Part shown: positions 36,624-49,033 of the stretch, piece after piece | Layout: every line of letters starts with the position of its first letter | Numbering within the stretch: the stretch's first letter is position 1 | Origin: Enterococcus sp. 4G2_DIV0659 | Lineage (GTDB): Bacteria > Bacillota > Bacilli > Lactobacillales > Enterococcaceae | Direction: 5' to 3' | Assembly (NCBI RefSeq): GCF_002140715.2 | Contig: NZ_NGLE02000001.1 | Span: 1,518,501 to 1,582,500, forward strand | Length of the DNA: 64,000 nucleotides | Position numbers and translations under genes: made by a program | Notes under the pieces: model-generated | What the model was told of the DNA's origin: nothing | What the model saw: the letters and a program-made list of their open reading frames with translations, nothing else | Databases searched by the model: none

Positions 36624-37157
36624 CTATTTATTTTTCCAATTTTTCCGAATAAATCCAGCTCGTCCAGATCCTTCTCGATATAGATTGTAGTGTACACTGT
36701 GTTTTTTATAGTAATCTTGATGATAGTCTTCTGCTGGATAAAAAGGCTGAGCTGGTTCAATTTTTGTAACGATTGGCTGAGTAAAACGACCACTTGCTTG
36801 TAGTGTCGCTTTGGATTTTTCAGCAATTTCCTTTTGTGCTTCATTTGCATAAAAGATAACAGGACGATAAGAATCACCGCGATCTGCAAATTGCCCTAAA
36901 GCATCTGTTGGATCTGTTTGTTGCCAATACGTTTCTACTAGTTTTTCGTATGACATAATCGTGGGATCATACGTTATTTCAACCGCTTCTGTATGACTAG
37001 TTGTTCCTGTTGTGACTTGTTCATAAGTTGGGTTTTCAACATGTCCTCCTGTGTAACCAGCTACAACTGAAATAATACCTGGTTGCGTATCAAAAGGTTT
37101 GACCATACACCAAAAACAACCGCCAGCAAAAATTGCTTTTTCGTAATTATGTTCCAT
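36624..37157 (-). CDS. msrA: Peptide-methionine (S)-S-oxide reductase
   Basis: 177 residues from ATG 37157; GTG 37163 is too close to the ribosome site. [19 protein letters not shown] contains the catalytic Cys, and [26 protein letters not shown] and [16 protein letters not shown] complete the fold. It repairs methionine S-sulfoxide in proteins using thioredoxin. No msrB gene is fused or adjacent. Confidence 0.95.
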   Translation of the reverse strand: MEHNYEKAIFAGGCFWCMVKPFDTQPGIISVVAGYTGGHVENPTYEQVTTGTTSHTEAVEITYDPTIMSYEKLVETYWQQTDPTDALGQFADRGDSYRPVIFYANEAQKEIAEKSKATLQASGRFTQPIVTKIEPAQPFYPAEDYHQDYYKKHSVHYNLYREGSGRAGFIRKNWKNK

Positions 37158-37263
37158 GACCACTTCACCTCTTCTTTTTCTTTATCATAAGCCGAATAAA
37201 AAAATAATGAAATTACTTTGCCTATAAAAATGCCATTGACATGGGATGGTTCCCACATGATAA

Positions 37264-38013
<750 letters not shown>

Positions 38014-38015
38014 AT

Positions 38016-38052
38016 AAAAAAGGCTTGAAATCAACTGATTTCAAGCCTTTTT
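38016..38052. terminator. Bidirectional terminator for rpoC and the NagB-like gene
   Basis: GGCTTGAAATC pairs with GATTTCAAGCC around a 4-nt loop, with A5 and T5 runs outside. Confidence 0.9.
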
Positions 38053-38056
38053 CTAT

Positions 38057-41000
38057 CTATTTGTTCAACTCATTCAAAGCATCTTCAGCAGCCATTTGTG
38101 CTTCAATATCAGAGATACTGTAAACATTTTCGCTAGCTACGCCAACTTCTTTTGGTTCCATGTTACGGTAACGAGCCATACCAGTACCAGCCGGAATGAT
38201 CTTACCGATGATAACATTTTCTTTCAAACCAAGTAATGGGTCTTTTTTACCGCGAATCGCAGCATCTGTTAACACACGAGTTGTTTCTTGGAATGACGCA
38301 GCAGATAAGAAACTGTTTGTTTCTAATGATGCTTTTGTGATTCCTAGTAAAACTGGACGACTTGTTGCAGGAACGCCGCCAGCTACTAATGTGTCATAGT
38401 TACGATCTTTAAATTCAGCGATATCTAGTAATGTGCCTGGTAAGATTTCAGTGTCACCTGGATCCATGACACGAACTTTACGAAGCATTTGACGAACCAT
38501 TACTTCGATATGTTTATCGCCGATTTCCACCCCTTGCATACGGTACACACGTTGTACTTCACGCAATAGGTAGTTTTCAACAGATAAAACATCGCGAACT
38601 TGTAGTAATTGCTTAGGATCGATCGAACCCTCTGTCAATGGTTCCCCACGATGGATCGTATCGCCTTCAGCGACTTTCATACGAGCTGTATACGGAACTG
38701 TATACGTACGAGTATCTGTTTTTCCTTTGATTGTTACTTCTTTTTGACGTGTTGCAGGATCTTCAGAAATATCGATAACTTCACCGGTAACTTCTGTGAT
38801 AACTGCTTGCCCTTTAGGATTACGTGCTTCAAAGATTTCTTGGACACGAGGTAGACCTTGAGTAATATCGTCTCCGGCAACCCCACCTGTATGGAACGTA
38901 CGCATTGTTAATTGTGTACCAGGCTCTCCGATTGATTGAGCGGCAATTGTACCAACTGCCTCACCAACTTCAACACCAGAACCTGTAGCCAAGTTACGGC
39001 CGTAACAGTGTTTACACACACCATGTTTGGTATTACATGTAAATACGGAACGGATCGTTACAGTTTCAACACCAGCATCAACGATTTCTCTAGCAAGATC
39101 TTCTGAAATCAGTTGATCTTCGCCAATAATCATTTTGCCTGTTTCAGGGTGCATCACTGATTTACGAGTGTAACGCCCAAGTAGACGTTCTTCTAAAGGT
39201 TCAATGATTTCATTTCCTTCACGAATAGATTGAATCACTAGACCACGGTCAGTTCCACAATCGTCTTCACGAATAATAACGTCTTGCGCTACGTCAACTA
39301 AACGACGAGTCAAGTAACCTGAATCGGCTGTCTTCAAGGCTGTATCGGTCATCCCTTTACGAGCACCATGGGTAGAGATAAACATCTCTAAGACAGAAAG
39401 TCCTTCACGGAAGTTAGAGATGATCGGTAGTTCCATGATACGTCCGTTTGGAGCGGCCATCAGTCCACGCATACCAGCAAGCTGAGTAAAGTTGGAGATG
39501 TTACCACGGGCTCCAGAATCTGACATCATGAAGATTGGATTTTTAGCATCCATACTTTCAATCAGTTTTTGTTGGATCTCATCTTTGGCTTTGTTCCAAA
39601 CACCAATAACACGTTCATAACGTTCATCATCTGTAATCAGACCACGACGGAATTGTTTTGTAATGTTTTCAACTTGTTTATGGGCATCATCGATGATTTC
39701 TTGTTTCTCATGCAATACCATGATATCTGCGATACCAACAGTCATACCCGCATGAGTAGAATGCTTATACCCTAAGTCCTTCATTCTATCAAGCATCTTA
39801 GAAGTTTCAGTGATATGGAATCTCTTGAATACTTCAGCGATGATGTTTCCTAAGTTTTTCTTCTTGAACGGCAATACTAAATCTTGCGCTTTAATATGCG
39901 CTGGAATATCCGTACCAGCTTCTACAAAATATTTATCAGGCGTTTGCACAGTTAAGTTGTAGTCAGTTGGTTCGTTCAAATAAGGGAATTCAATAGGCAT
40001 AATTTCGTTAAAAATAATTTTACCTACAGTAGTGATCAAAATACGTTCTTTTTGCCAGTCCGTAAATGGTTTATCACCAAGTAATGTTGTTTGAACACCA
40101 ATACGTGAGTGTAAATGAACATAGCCATTGCGCCATGCTAAAACAGCTTCATTCATATCACGGAAGATCATGCCTTCCCCTTCACGGTCTTCTTCTTCCA
40201 TCGTTAGGTAATAGTTACCCAAGACCATATCTTGAGATGGTGTAACAACTGGTTTACCATCTTTAGGGTTCAAGATGTTTTGAGCCGCTAACATCAGCAT
40301 ACGTGCTTCTGCTTGTGCTTCTTCGTTCAACGGAACGTGAACGGCCATTTGGTCTCCATCGAAATCGGCATTGTAGGCTTCACACACTAATGGGTGAAGA
40401 CGAATCGCACGACCTTCGACCAATACAGGTTCAAAGGCTTGGATACCAAGTCTATGCAATGTAGGTGCCCGGTTAAGTAAAACTGGATGTTCTTGAATTA
40501 CTTCTTCTAAGATATCCCAAACTTCATCCTCACCGCGCTCGATTTTACGTTTTGCATTTTTGATGTTTGTTGCGATTTCACGTTGAACTAATTCGCGCAT
40601 AACGAATGGTTTGAACAATTCAATCGCCATTTCTTTTGGTAGACCACATTGATACATTTTTAGGTTAGGCCCTACGACGATAACGGAACGACCAGAGTAA
40701 TCCACACGTTTACCAAGTAAGTTTTGACGGAAACGACCTTGTTTCCCTTTCAACATATGAGAAAGAGATTTCAATGGACGGTTACCTGGTCCTGTAACAG
40801 GACGGCCACGACGACCATTATCGATCAACGCATCAACAGCTTCTTGCAGCATACGTTTTTCATTTTGCACGATAATGCTTGGTGCATTTAAGTCTAATAG
40901 ACGTTTCAAACGATTATTACGGTTGATTACACGACGATATAAATCATTCAAGTCAGAAGTCGCAAAACGACCACCTTCTAATTGAACCATCGGACGTAAA

Positions 41001-41710
41001 TCTGGCGGAATAACAGGAATAACATCCATAACCATCCAGCTTGGTAAGTTTCCAGAAGCACGGAATGCTTCTAAAATATCTAGGCGACGAATCGCACGTG
41101 TTCTTTTTTGACCTTGAGCAGATTTTAACTCTTCTTTTAGTTGAGCTACTTCACCATCTAAGTCAACGTTATCTAATAATTGTTTCACAGCTTCCGCACC
41201 CATTGCTGCAGTAAAGCCTTGACCGTATTGATCACGTTTGTCACGGTATTCACGTTCTGTTAACAATTGTTTTTTCTCTAAAGATGTATCGCCTGGTTCA
41301 ATTACTACGTATGATGCAAAGTAAATGATTTCTTCTAAGGCACGAGGACTCATGTCCAACACAAGACCCATACGAGATGGAATACCTTTGAAATACCAGA
41401 TATGTGAAACAGGTGCTGCTAACTCGATATGTCCCATACGTTCACGACGAACTTTAGAACGAGTTACTTCTACACCACAACGGTCACAAACGATACCTTT
41501 ATAACGAATACGTTTATATTTCCCGCAGGCACATTCCCAGTCTTTAGTTGGACCGAAAATGCGTTCACAGAACAACCCTTCACGTTCAGGTTTTAACGTA
41601 CGGTAATTAATCGTTTCAGGTTTCTTTACTTCACCGTAAGACCAGCTTCTGATCTTTTCTGGAGAAGCCAAACCTATTTGCATACTTTCGAATTTATTTA
41701 CATCGATCAA
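38057..41710 (-). CDS. rpoC: DNA-directed RNA polymerase subunit beta'
   Basis: 1217 residues. The N-terminal zinc-binding [20 protein letters not shown], the catalytic [12 protein letters not shown] loop (three Asp holding Mg2+) and the bridge-helix/trigger-loop region ([31 protein letters not shown]) identify beta'. The second zinc site [13 protein letters not shown] is present. It lies downstream of rpoB, separated by 137 bp containing a strong hairpin. Confidence 0.98.
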   Translation of the reverse strand: MIDVNKFESMQIGLASPEKIRSWSYGEVKKPETINYRTLKPEREGLFCERIFGPTKDWECACGKYKRIRYKGIVCDRCGVEVTRSKVRRERMGHIELAAPVSHIWYFKGIPSRMGLVLDMSPRALEEIIYFASYVVIEPGDTSLEKKQLLTEREYRDKRDQYGQGFTAAMGAEAVKQLLDNVDLDGEVAQLKEELKSAQGQKRTRAIRRLDILEAFRASGNLPSWMVMDVIPVIPPDLRPMVQLEGGRFATSDLNDLYRRVINRNNRLKRLLDLNAPSIIVQNEKRMLQEAVDALIDNGRRGRPVTGPGNRPLKSLSHMLKGKQGRFRQNLLGKRVDYSGRSVIVVGPNLKMYQCGLPKEMAIELFKPFVMRELVQREIATNIKNAKRKIERGEDEVWDILEEVIQEHPVLLNRAPTLHRLGIQAFEPVLVEGRAIRLHPLVCEAYNADFDGDQMAVHVPLNEEAQAEARMLMLAAQNILNPKDGKPVVTPSQDMVLGNYYLTMEEEDREGEGMIFRDMNEAVLAWRNGYVHLHSRIGVQTTLLGDKPFTDWQKERILITTVGKIIFNEIMPIEFPYLNEPTDYNLTVQTPDKYFVEAGTDIPAHIKAQDLVLPFKKKNLGNIIAEVFKRFHITETSKMLDRMKDLGYKHSTHAGMTVGIADIMVLHEKQEIIDDAHKQVENITKQFRRGLITDDERYERVIGVWNKAKDEIQQKLIESMDAKNPIFMMSDSGARGNISNFTQLAGMRGLMAAPNGRIMELPIISNFREGLSVLEMFISTHGARKGMTDTALKTADSGYLTRRLVDVAQDVIIREDDCGTDRGLVIQSIREGNEIIEPLEERLLGRYTRKSVMHPETGKMIIGEDQLISEDLAREIVDAGVETVTIRSVFTCNTKHGVCKHCYGRNLATGSGVEVGEAVGTIAAQSIGEPGTQLTMRTFHTGGVAGDDITQGLPRVQEIFEARNPKGQAVITEVTGEVIDISEDPATRQKEVTIKGKTDTRTYTVPYTARMKVAEGDTIHRGEPLTEGSIDPKQLLQVRDVLSVENYLLREVQRVYRMQGVEIGDKHIEVMVRQMLRKVRVMDPGDTEILPGTLLDIAEFKDRNYDTLVAGGVPATSRPVLLGITKASLETNSFLSAASFQETTRVLTDAAIRGKKDPLLGLKENVIIGKIIPAGTGMARYRNMEPKEVGVASENVYSISDIEAQMAAEDALNELNK

Positions 41711-41761
41711 AAGGGATTCCCTCCATTCAATTAGTTAGAAAAGCTGAGTGAGCTATTCACC

Positions 41762-41810
41762 TTGGTTTGGAACTAGAAAGATCACCATGATTTTTCTAGT
41801 CCAAAACCAA
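41762..41810 (-). other. Intercistronic hairpin between rpoB and rpoC
   Basis: On the minus strand TTGGTTTTGGACTAGAAA pairs with TTTCTAGTTCCAAACCAA (16 of 18 positions) around a short loop. There is no following T tract, so an RNA processing or stability role is more likely than termination. Confidence 0.65.
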
Positions 41811-41847
41811 CGGATTTCATTGGCACTTTATACAAAATGTAAAACAA

Positions 41848-44800
41848 TTAGTCTTTTGTATCTTCAGCAGTTTCTATTTCTTGTTCAAGCACTGCATCAG
41901 CTGCTTCTTTTGCTTCCGCTGCTTCTTTTTCTAATTGTTTCGCTGATTGTTGTTCTGCGAATTTTGTTAGGGCATCAACGGTGATCAAGTCATCATCATC
42001 ATCGTCCATATCACGCAATTCGATTTCTTGTTCTTCAATGTCCAATACGCGCATATCTAATCCAAGTGATTGTAATTCTTTTACCAATACGCGGAATGAT
42101 TCCGGAACGCCTGGTTTTGGAATTGGTTCACCTTTGACGATGGCTTCGTATGTTTTCACACGACCAACAACGTCATCAGATTTGTACGTTAAAATTTCTT
42201 GTAAGGTGTAAGCTGCACCGTATGCTTCCAGTGCCCATACTTCCATCTCCCCAAAACGTTGTCCACCAAATTGAGCTTTACCTCCAAGTGGTTGTTGGGT
42301 AACAAGTGAGTATGGTCCAATAGAACGGGCATGCAATTTATCATCGACCATGTGGGCCAATTTGATCATATACATCACACCAACAGAGATACGGTTATCA
42401 AATGGTTCACCAGTACGTCCGTCATAAAGAACAGTTTTCGCATCACGAGCCATCCCCGCTTCTCGAACAGTTTCCCATACATCCTCATCATTTGCACCAT
42501 CGAATACTGGTGTTGCAATGTGGATACCTAACTGACGGGCAGCCATCCCTAAGTGCAACTCTAATACTTGTCCGATATTCATACGTGATGGTACCCCTAG
42601 TGGGTTCAACATGATATCGATCGGTGTTCCATCTGGTAGAAATGGCATATCTTCTTCCGGCATAATACGGGATACAACCCCTTTATTACCGTGACGACCA
42701 GCCATTTTATCTCCTTCATGGATTTTACGTTTTTGAACGATATAGACACGAACTAGCATGTTTACGCCTGGAGATAATTCGTCTCCTGCTTCACGAGTAA
42801 AGATTTTCACATCGTGAACGATTCCGCCGCCACCATGTGGCACACGTAGAGATGTATCACGCACTTCACGAGCTTTTTCACCAAAGATTGCATGTAGTAA
42901 ACGTTCTTCAGCAGATAACTCAGTTACCCCTTTAGGCGTTACTTTACCTACTAATAGGTCACCATCTTTAACTTCAGCACCGATACGGATAATCCCCATT
43001 TCGTCAAGGTCTTTCAATGCATCTTCCCCGACGTTTGGAATTTCACGAGTAATTTCTTCAGGTCCTAATTTTGTATCACGAGCTTCTGACTCATATTCTT
43101 CAATATGGATAGAAGTATAGACATCATCTTTCACCAAACGACGGCTCATGATGATCGCATCCTCGTAGTTATACCCTTCCCATGTCATGAATCCGACAAG
43201 TACGTTTTGTCCTAAAGCCATTTCGCCTTCTTCCATAGAAGGACCATCTGCTAATGTATCGCCTTTTTCAACTTTTTCGCCTAAAAGAACGATTGGACGT
43301 TGGTTGTAACTTGTACCTGAATTTGAACGACGGAATTTTGTTACCATATATTTATCTAATGCGCCATTGTCACGGCGAACGCGTACTTCTGATGCATCCA
43401 CGTATTCAACGACACCATCATGTTTACACAGTAATGCGGCACCTGAGTCATGTGCTGATTTGTATTCCATACCTGTACCCACAAGTGGTGAACGAGGTTG
43501 GATCAAAGGCACTGCTTGACGTTGCATGTTGGCACCCATCAAGGCACGGTTGGAGTCATCGTTTTCCAAGAAAGGAATACATGCTGTCGCAACGGCTACT
43601 ACCTGTTTAGGTGAAACGTCCATGTAGTCGACTCTATCGATCGTTACTTCAAGGTTTTCACTTTGTAGACGAGCCATTACTAATTCTTCAGCGAATGTCC
43701 CATCTTCATTTAAGCGTGAGTTTGCTTGCGCTACGATATAGTGATCCTCTGTGTCAGCAGTTAAGTAATCTACTTGATCGGTTACTTTTCCTGTTGCACG
43801 GTCTACACGACGGTACGGTGTTTCGATAAAGCCAAATTTATTAACTTTGGCATAACTTGATAAGCTGTTGATCAATCCGATATTTGGACCCTCAGGCGTT
43901 TCGATCGGACACATACGGCCATAGTGGGAATAGTGAACGTCTCGAACTTCATAGCCGGCACGGTCACGAGTCAAACCACCAGGTCCTAAGGCAGATAGAC
44001 GACGTTTGTGTGTCAACTCACCTAGAGGATTTGTTTGATCCATGAATTGTGATAACTGAGAAGAACCAAAGAATTCTTTGATACTTGCCACTACCGGACG
44101 GATATTGATCAATTGCTGTGGTGTCAATGTTTCTGTATCTTGGATCGACATTCTTTCACGAACCACACGCTCCATACGAGCTAAACCAATACGGAATTGG
44201 TTTTGTAGTAATTCACCAACTGAACGAATACGACGATTGCCTAAGTGATCGATATCATCTACGTTACCGATGTCTTCTTGTAAGTTAAAGAAATAGCTCA
44301 TTGAAGCGACGATATCTGCTGGACGAACAGTCTTCACACTTGTATCAGGATAACCATTACCGATTACGTTAACGATGCGCTCTGGATCTTTTGGAGAAAG
44401 AACTTTAATTACTTGAACCGTCATTGGTTCAGTAACTACACCATCTTCGCTTGGGTAATAGGTTACGCTGTTTAAGCCGTTATCGATGTGTTCGCCTAAT
44501 GTTTCCATTACTTGATGCGTCAACACTGTTCCTTTTTCAACAAGGATTTCTCCTGTTTCAGCATCGATCAGTGTTTCACCCAAAGTTAGATTCAATAGAC
44601 GTGTTTTTAAATCTAATTTTTTGTTAACTTTGTAACGACCAACGTTTGCTAAGTCATAACGTTTTGGATCGAAGAAACGAGCATTCAGCAAGTTACGAGA
44701 ACTGTCTGCTGTTTTCGGCTCACCAGGTCGAAGACGCTCATAAATATCTTTCAAGCCTTCTTCTGTACGAGAATCGCTAGCATTTTTGTGTAGATCTTTT

Positions 44801-45474
44801 TCGATCGTATTACGTAAGCTTAAAGATTCACCGAAAATTTCAAAAATTGTATCGTCAGAGCCAAATCCTAAGGCACGAACTAATACAGTTAAAGGAATTT
44901 TACGTGTACGGTCAATACGCACATAAGAAATGTCTTTAGCGTCAGTTTCCATTTCTAACCATGCACCACGGTTAGGAATGACTGTTGAGCCAAAACCTTC
45001 TTTCCCATTTTTATCTACTTTTCCATGGAAATAAACACCAGGTGAACGTACTAATTGAGAAACGATAACACGTTCTGCACCATTGATGATAAATGTTCCC
45101 ATTTCAGTCATTAGAGGGAAATCACCGAAGAATACTTCTTGTGATTTGATTTCTCCAGATTCACGGTTTGTCAATCGTAGAGTAACGTGTAACGGTGCAG
45201 AATAGTTTGCATCATGTGCACGCGCTTCTTCTACCGTATACTTAGGTTCTTTTAATTCATAATCCACAAATTCCAAAGATAAGTTCCCTTGAAAATCATC
45301 GATAGGTAAAATGTCTTCAAACATTTCTCTTAAGCCTTCATCTAAAAACCATTGGTAAGAGTCTGTTTGAATTTCGATCAAGTTAGGCAACTCTAACACT
45401 TCACTGATCCGGGCGAAACTTCTACGTTCGCGGTGTTTTCCGTATTTTACTACGTGTCCAGCCAAGCTCTTCAC
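41848..45474 (-). CDS. rpoB: DNA-directed RNA polymerase subunit beta
   Basis: 1208 residues. The rifampicin-pocket region [33 protein letters not shown] is easily recognised by pattern, as are [12 protein letters not shown] and [21 protein letters not shown]. The C-terminal tail is acidic and Ala/Glu-rich, as in other lactic bacteria. The rif-pocket residues shown (Q, D, H, R, S) look wild type. The gene is transcribed from a promoter about 240 bp upstream. Confidence 0.98.
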   Translation of the reverse strand: MKSLAGHVVKYGKHRERRSFARISEVLELPNLIEIQTDSYQWFLDEGLREMFEDILPIDDFQGNLSLEFVDYELKEPKYTVEEARAHDANYSAPLHVTLRLTNRESGEIKSQEVFFGDFPLMTEMGTFIINGAERVIVSQLVRSPGVYFHGKVDKNGKEGFGSTVIPNRGAWLEMETDAKDISYVRIDRTRKIPLTVLVRALGFGSDDTIFEIFGESLSLRNTIEKDLHKNASDSRTEEGLKDIYERLRPGEPKTADSSRNLLNARFFDPKRYDLANVGRYKVNKKLDLKTRLLNLTLGETLIDAETGEILVEKGTVLTHQVMETLGEHIDNGLNSVTYYPSEDGVVTEPMTVQVIKVLSPKDPERIVNVIGNGYPDTSVKTVRPADIVASMSYFFNLQEDIGNVDDIDHLGNRRIRSVGELLQNQFRIGLARMERVVRERMSIQDTETLTPQQLINIRPVVASIKEFFGSSQLSQFMDQTNPLGELTHKRRLSALGPGGLTRDRAGYEVRDVHYSHYGRMCPIETPEGPNIGLINSLSSYAKVNKFGFIETPYRRVDRATGKVTDQVDYLTADTEDHYIVAQANSRLNEDGTFAEELVMARLQSENLEVTIDRVDYMDVSPKQVVAVATACIPFLENDDSNRALMGANMQRQAVPLIQPRSPLVGTGMEYKSAHDSGAALLCKHDGVVEYVDASEVRVRRDNGALDKYMVTKFRRSNSGTSYNQRPIVLLGEKVEKGDTLADGPSMEEGEMALGQNVLVGFMTWEGYNYEDAIIMSRRLVKDDVYTSIHIEEYESEARDTKLGPEEITREIPNVGEDALKDLDEMGIIRIGAEVKDGDLLVGKVTPKGVTELSAEERLLHAIFGEKAREVRDTSLRVPHGGGGIVHDVKIFTREAGDELSPGVNMLVRVYIVQKRKIHEGDKMAGRHGNKGVVSRIMPEEDMPFLPDGTPIDIMLNPLGVPSRMNIGQVLELHLGMAARQLGIHIATPVFDGANDEDVWETVREAGMARDAKTVLYDGRTGEPFDNRISVGVMYMIKLAHMVDDKLHARSIGPYSLVTQQPLGGKAQFGGQRFGEMEVWALEAYGAAYTLQEILTYKSDDVVGRVKTYEAIVKGEPIPKPGVPESFRVLVKELQSLGLDMRVLDIEEQEIELRDMDDDDDDLITVDALTKFAEQQSAKQLEKEAAEAKEAADAVLEQEIETAEDTKD

Positions 45475-45521
45475 TCCTCTAATTAAAAGTCTATCAAAAC
45501 ACTAACCGAAAACATTTCATG

Positions 45522-45552
45522 AATATTACAAATATTAAATATCTGTAATATT
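45522..45552. other. 31-bp palindrome in the rpoB leader
   Basis: AATATTACAAATATT is followed one base later by AATATCTGTAATATT, a 15-bp stem with one mismatch. It lies about 50 bp before the rpoB start, inside the transcribed leader. Confidence 0.65.
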
Positions 45553-45711
45553 GAGCATTTTTTGCAGTTTTTAGGCAAAAAAAAACCAAAAATAGAATGT
45601 GCTCTTGAAAATTTCTCGTGCGTCTCTACTTTTGTTTCCCTATTAAAAACCGGAACGGACAATATTTCGCTCCTGCTTTGTCATTTTTTCAGATAGTTTT
45701 TGCATCTATAC

Positions 45712-45740
45712 ATTCTACTTCCTTCTATAGTAAAAGTCAA
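45712..45740 (-). promoter_or_regulatory. Predicted promoter of rpoBC
   Basis: TTGACT (45740-45735), 17-bp spacer, TAGAAT (45717-45712) on the minus strand. It implies a leader of about 230 nt. Confidence 0.6.
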
Positions 45741-45770
45741 GGACTTTCGGAAGCTTCCACTCTTGCAATT

Positions 45771-45805
45771 AAAAAAAAAGACACTCAATAACAATCAAGT
45801 GTCTT
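45771..45805 (-). terminator. Terminator of the lipoprotein gene upstream of rpoB
   Basis: On the minus strand AAGACACTT pairs with GAGTGTCTT, followed by a run of eight or more T. Confidence 0.85.
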
Positions 45806-45828
45806 CTCCATTTTCCGGCAACATTTGC

Positions 45829-46401
45829 TTACTGAACAGCCACTTCTCCGGTTACTTCAGCGCCTTCTTTATCTAATGTTGCAGATTCTTTGTATTCTTC
45901 TTTTTCAAAGGTTACTTTACCTTCAACTTTAGTTCCGTTTAAAACAAAACCATTTGCTTTAACCAAGATATCGCCTTTAACCGTTCCATTAACGATATTG
46001 AAGTTTTCTGTTTCAACAATCATTTGAGGAACTGTAACGGTATATTCAGCTGTAACTTTTTTATCTGCGTCTTGTGAATACAGAGCAAATTTTCTATAAA
46101 TATCTCCTGATTCTTTTCCTTTATCATGGAATTCTCCAGCAACTGTCACATCTTTATCAAACATAACATCTGCTGTTGCTGCAACGATCCAGTTACCATC
46201 TTTGCTCAATGCTTTTTCAAGCACTTCTGGTTTGTCACTGATTGAAGCACCGCTTACTGCATCCATACTTGAGCTCATTGATGTTTCTGTTTTAGTCTCA
46301 GATGAACTATCTTTAGAAGCTTTATTGTCACTATTACATGCACCTAATACTAATACAGTTGCCGCTAGTGTCCCAAATGTAATTAATTTTTTTGAAATCA
46401 T
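45829..46401 (-). CDS. Lipoprotein of unknown function
   Basis: 190 residues from ATG 46401, six bases after AGGAGG. The lipobox VLGAC is followed by a Ser/Lys/Glu linker and a C-terminal beta-rich domain. FNIVNGTVKGDILVKANGFVLNGTKVEGKV recalls repetitive polymer-forming beta helices, although the similarity is only visual. It is monocistronic, with its own terminator before the rpoBC promoter. The function is unknown. Confidence 0.75.
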   Translation of the reverse strand: MISKKLITFGTLAATVLVLGACNSDNKASKDSSSETKTETSMSSSMDAVSGASISDKPEVLEKALSKDGNWIVAATADVMFDKDVTVAGEFHDKGKESGDIYRKFALYSQDADKKVTAEYTVTVPQMIVETENFNIVNGTVKGDILVKANGFVLNGTKVEGKVTFEKEEYKESATLDKEGAEVTGEVAVQ

Positions 46402-46608
46402 ATACACCCTCCTAATAATTGTTTATTTATACAATTAAATTTTAGCATGAACCAAAAAAAATTCACAAAGATATCCCTTTATCTTGCACTATTTATATAT
46501 ACTTAAATAAAATTCACAAATGTCGCTTCTATAAACATCCTAGTCAATACATAAAAAAGAATGAGCATGCACAGTAAAGGTACGCCCATTCCCATCTTAT
46601 TTAAATAA

Positions 46609-46821
46609 TTATCCACCTATTAAAAAGTCTAAGACATTCCAGCCATCTGATGTTTGTCCACGATACAATTCTGTAAAACCACATCTAGAGCAACTGATAG
46701 TTATAAATTTTTTATTTTGTATATCGAATAGTTTTGAAAAATTCCCTCCGGTTGCTTGAAACTGGTCTGAAACATAATGCTCATTACCACATTTATCACA
46801 AATATACTGCTGCTTTTCCAT
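46609..46821 (-). CDS. Small zinc-ribbon protein
   Basis: 70 residues from ATG 46821, with GGAG upstream; a longer frame to 46890 is less likely. Two CxxC pairs (YICDKCGNEH, ISCSRCGF) form a zinc ribbon of the type found in putative nucleic-acid-binding proteins, and the rest ends in WNVLDFLIGG. The role is unknown. It is divergent from birA. Confidence 0.8.
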   Translation of the reverse strand: MEKQQYICDKCGNEHYVSDQFQATGGNFSKLFDIQNKKFITISCSRCGFTELYRGQTSDGWNVLDFLIGG

Positions 46822-46987
46822 TCGTATGCCACTCCATTTCCTGTTCTCTACTTTTCTAGTATACCAAGCTTTCTTGATAAAAACATACATCCCCAGAAGG
46901 ATTTTTCTCTCATCTTTTGGGCGGATTGCAGTTGACCTGCTTCTTCTTTATCAGATACAATAAACACACTATAAAGGAGCGGATATT

Positions 46988-47965
46988 ATGTCTACGAAAA
47001 GTCAGGTTTTAACATTATTGATGCAACAAATGCCAGCCTTCATTTCTGGTGAAGAGATAGCAAAAAAACTCTCTCTCTCCCGCACGGCCATTTGGAAAGC
47101 AATCAATGAATTAAAAAAAGAAGGACACCTTATTTCAAGCAGCAGAAACAAAGGCTATCGCTATGAACCCTCCGATGTTTTATCTGCTGAAGGGATTCAA
47201 TTCGCTTTAAACCCAGATACGCCAAAACTCTCGATTGTTGTGCTGGATTCTTCAGAGTCTACGATGAAAGATGCCAAATTAGCAGCAATCAATGGCGAAC
47301 CTAGCAACACCCTAATTGTCGCAGACCTTCAAGAAGCTTCAAAAGGACGATTTGGTAGACCTTTTTTCTCAAAAGCTGGCGTTGGCATTTATATGAGTAT
47401 GTTGTTGCGACCTAATCAAAACTTTGAAGAAATGGCACAATATACCGTCATTATGGCTGTTGCGATTGCTCGAGCAATGGATAATTTAGCTTCCGTACAA
47501 ACAGAAATAAAATGGGTCAACGACATTTATATCAACGGTAAGAAAGTTTGCGGTATTTTGTCAGAAGCGATGAGTGATGTTGAGTCTGGTCAGATTTCAA
47601 ATGTCATTATTGGTATGGGAATCAATTTTTCTTTAAAACAACGCGAATTTCCAGAAGAGCTCCAAGAAAAAGCAACTTCCCTCTTCCAAGAAAATTCTCC
47701 CACAATTACCCGCAACGACTTGATTGCAGAAATTTGGAACCAGTTTTACAGCATCCTTGACCAGTTACCAGACCGAACATTTTTAGAGGAGTACCGCCAA
47801 AAATCATTTGTTCTTGGAAAAACAGTTTCATTTACCCAAGCAGGTGTTGACTATAAAGGGATTGCCACAACAATCAGCGAACACGGAGAGTTAGTTGTTA
47901 AACTGGATGAAGGAATAGAAAAAGTCCTTTCCTCTGGAGAGATCAGTTTGAGTAAGATAAATTAA
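46988..47965 (+). CDS. birA: Biotin--protein ligase and biotin operon repressor
   Basis: 325 residues. An N-terminal winged HTH (about 1-60; FISGEEIAKKLSLSRTAIWKAI) is followed by the ligase core with ASKGRFGRPF (the biotinyl-AMP loop), TEIKWVNDIYINGKKVCGIL and IIGMGINFSL, then a small SH3-like C-terminal domain (QAGVDYKGIATTI). It activates biotin and attaches it to carboxylases. The HTH shows it can also repress biotin genes. It is convergent with the EET locus. Confidence 0.95.
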   Translation: MSTKSQVLTLLMQQMPAFISGEEIAKKLSLSRTAIWKAINELKKEGHLISSSRNKGYRYEPSDVLSAEGIQFALNPDTPKLSIVVLDSSESTMKDAKLAAINGEPSNTLIVADLQEASKGRFGRPFFSKAGVGIYMSMLLRPNQNFEEMAQYTVIMAVAIARAMDNLASVQTEIKWVNDIYINGKKVCGILSEAMSDVESGQISNVIIGMGINFSLKQREFPEELQEKATSLFQENSPTITRNDLIAEIWNQFYSILDQLPDRTFLEEYRQKSFVLGKTVSFTQAGVDYKGIATTISEHGELVVKLDEGIEKVLSSGEISLSKIN

Positions 47966-48025
47966 ATCGTTTGATCTGACTAAGAAACCAAATAAACATT
48001 TCTACTTATAGATTCTCTCGTCAAA

Positions 48026-48066
48026 AAAAGGAAGCAGAGTCTTCGTTAACAACTGCTTCCTTTTTT
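48026..48066. terminator. Bidirectional terminator between birA and dmkA
   Basis: AAAAGGAAGCAG pairs with CTGCTTCCTTTT around a 15-nt loop, with T/A runs on both sides. Confidence 0.85.
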
Positions 48067-48068
48067 AA

Positions 48069-49028
48069 TTAAATCTTTTCTAAAATAATGGCAACTAACA
48101 AGCCGAGTAAGTAACTACCATTAAACAGAATCAAATTTTTTATAGAATAACCAAAACTTTTAGGATGAGGTAGCTCCGACTTAAACAATTTCAGGTTCTT
48201 CCAAATCAGCGGTAGTGATAAAAATACCAATAAAATCGGCCAGCGATACACCCCACACACCAAGCCCACCAAAACAACTACATAGCAAGCCAACATCAAC
48301 ACTTGAAACAAAATAACTCCTTGCTTGCGACCAATATAATAAACCAATGTATAGCGATGATTTTCAATGTCTGTATCTAAATCTCTCAAATTATTTGCCA
48401 ACATGATATTTGCAATCGTAAAGACCATCGGCAACGAGGCACAAATGATTGTTAACACTGCCCACAAGTTTCCAGTTAAAGCAAATGTTCCACGATTCCA
48501 ATCAAGCATTAGATAAAACGGACGATTTTCTTGAACATTCAAGTAAATGGTCATCGCAAAAATCCCAAGTCCCATCGTAAATCCACTAAAGACTTCACCT
48601 AATGGCATTCTGGACAACGGAATCGGTCCGTACGTATAAAAAATCCCAATAAAACAACAAACACCGCCCATCACTAAAAATAGCCAACCAGTTTTTACAG
48701 TCAAATAGATACCAATCACCGCAGCAAAAGCAATCATTCCAAAAATCATATTCCTCACTAACTCTGGTCGTATACCCGAGCTACCAATAATATTCTCTTC
48801 ATATTTATACACGTTAGATTTTGCTTTTTTGAAATCCATATAATTATTGATAGCAGTTGTCGCCATATCAAAAACGATCATTCCAACAAAATATAATAAT
48901 GTATATCCAGGTTGAAATTCATGGAAATAAGCAATAGAAAACAATACCCCCACAGCAAATGGAAACAGACTAGCTAACTTTGTCCTAATCTCCACAACTT
49001 GCCAAAACACTTGTAACGTCATGTTCAT
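48069..49028 (-). CDS. dmkA: UbiA-family prenyltransferase of the EET locus (DmkA/MenA-like)
   Basis: 319 residues with about eight membrane segments. The two Asp-rich prenyl-diphosphate motifs are NNYMDFKKAKSNVY and NNLRDLDTDIENH. Members attach a polyprenyl chain to 1,4-dihydroxy-2-naphthoate, giving demethylmenaquinone. In Listeria the DmkA enzyme supplies the quinone used for extracellular electron transfer (Light et al. type locus, from general knowledge). The gene is the last in the minus-strand arm dmkA-fmnB-pplA, six bases from fmnB. Confidence 0.88.
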   Translation of the reverse strand: MNMTLQVFWQVVEIRTKLASLFPFAVGVLFSIAYFHEFQPGYTLLYFVGMIVFDMATTAINNYMDFKKAKSNVYKYEENIIGSSGIRPELVRNMIFGMIAFAAVIGIYLTVKTGWLFLVMGGVCCFIGIFYTYGPIPLSRMPLGEVFSGFTMGLGIFAMTIYLNVQENRPFYLMLDWNRGTFALTGNLWAVLTIICASLPMVFTIANIMLANNLRDLDTDIENHRYTLVYYIGRKQGVILFQVLMLACYVVVLVGLVCGVYRWPILLVFLSLPLIWKNLKLFKSELPHPKSFGYSIKNLILFNGSYLLGLLVAIILEKI

Positions 49029-49033
49029 TCTCC

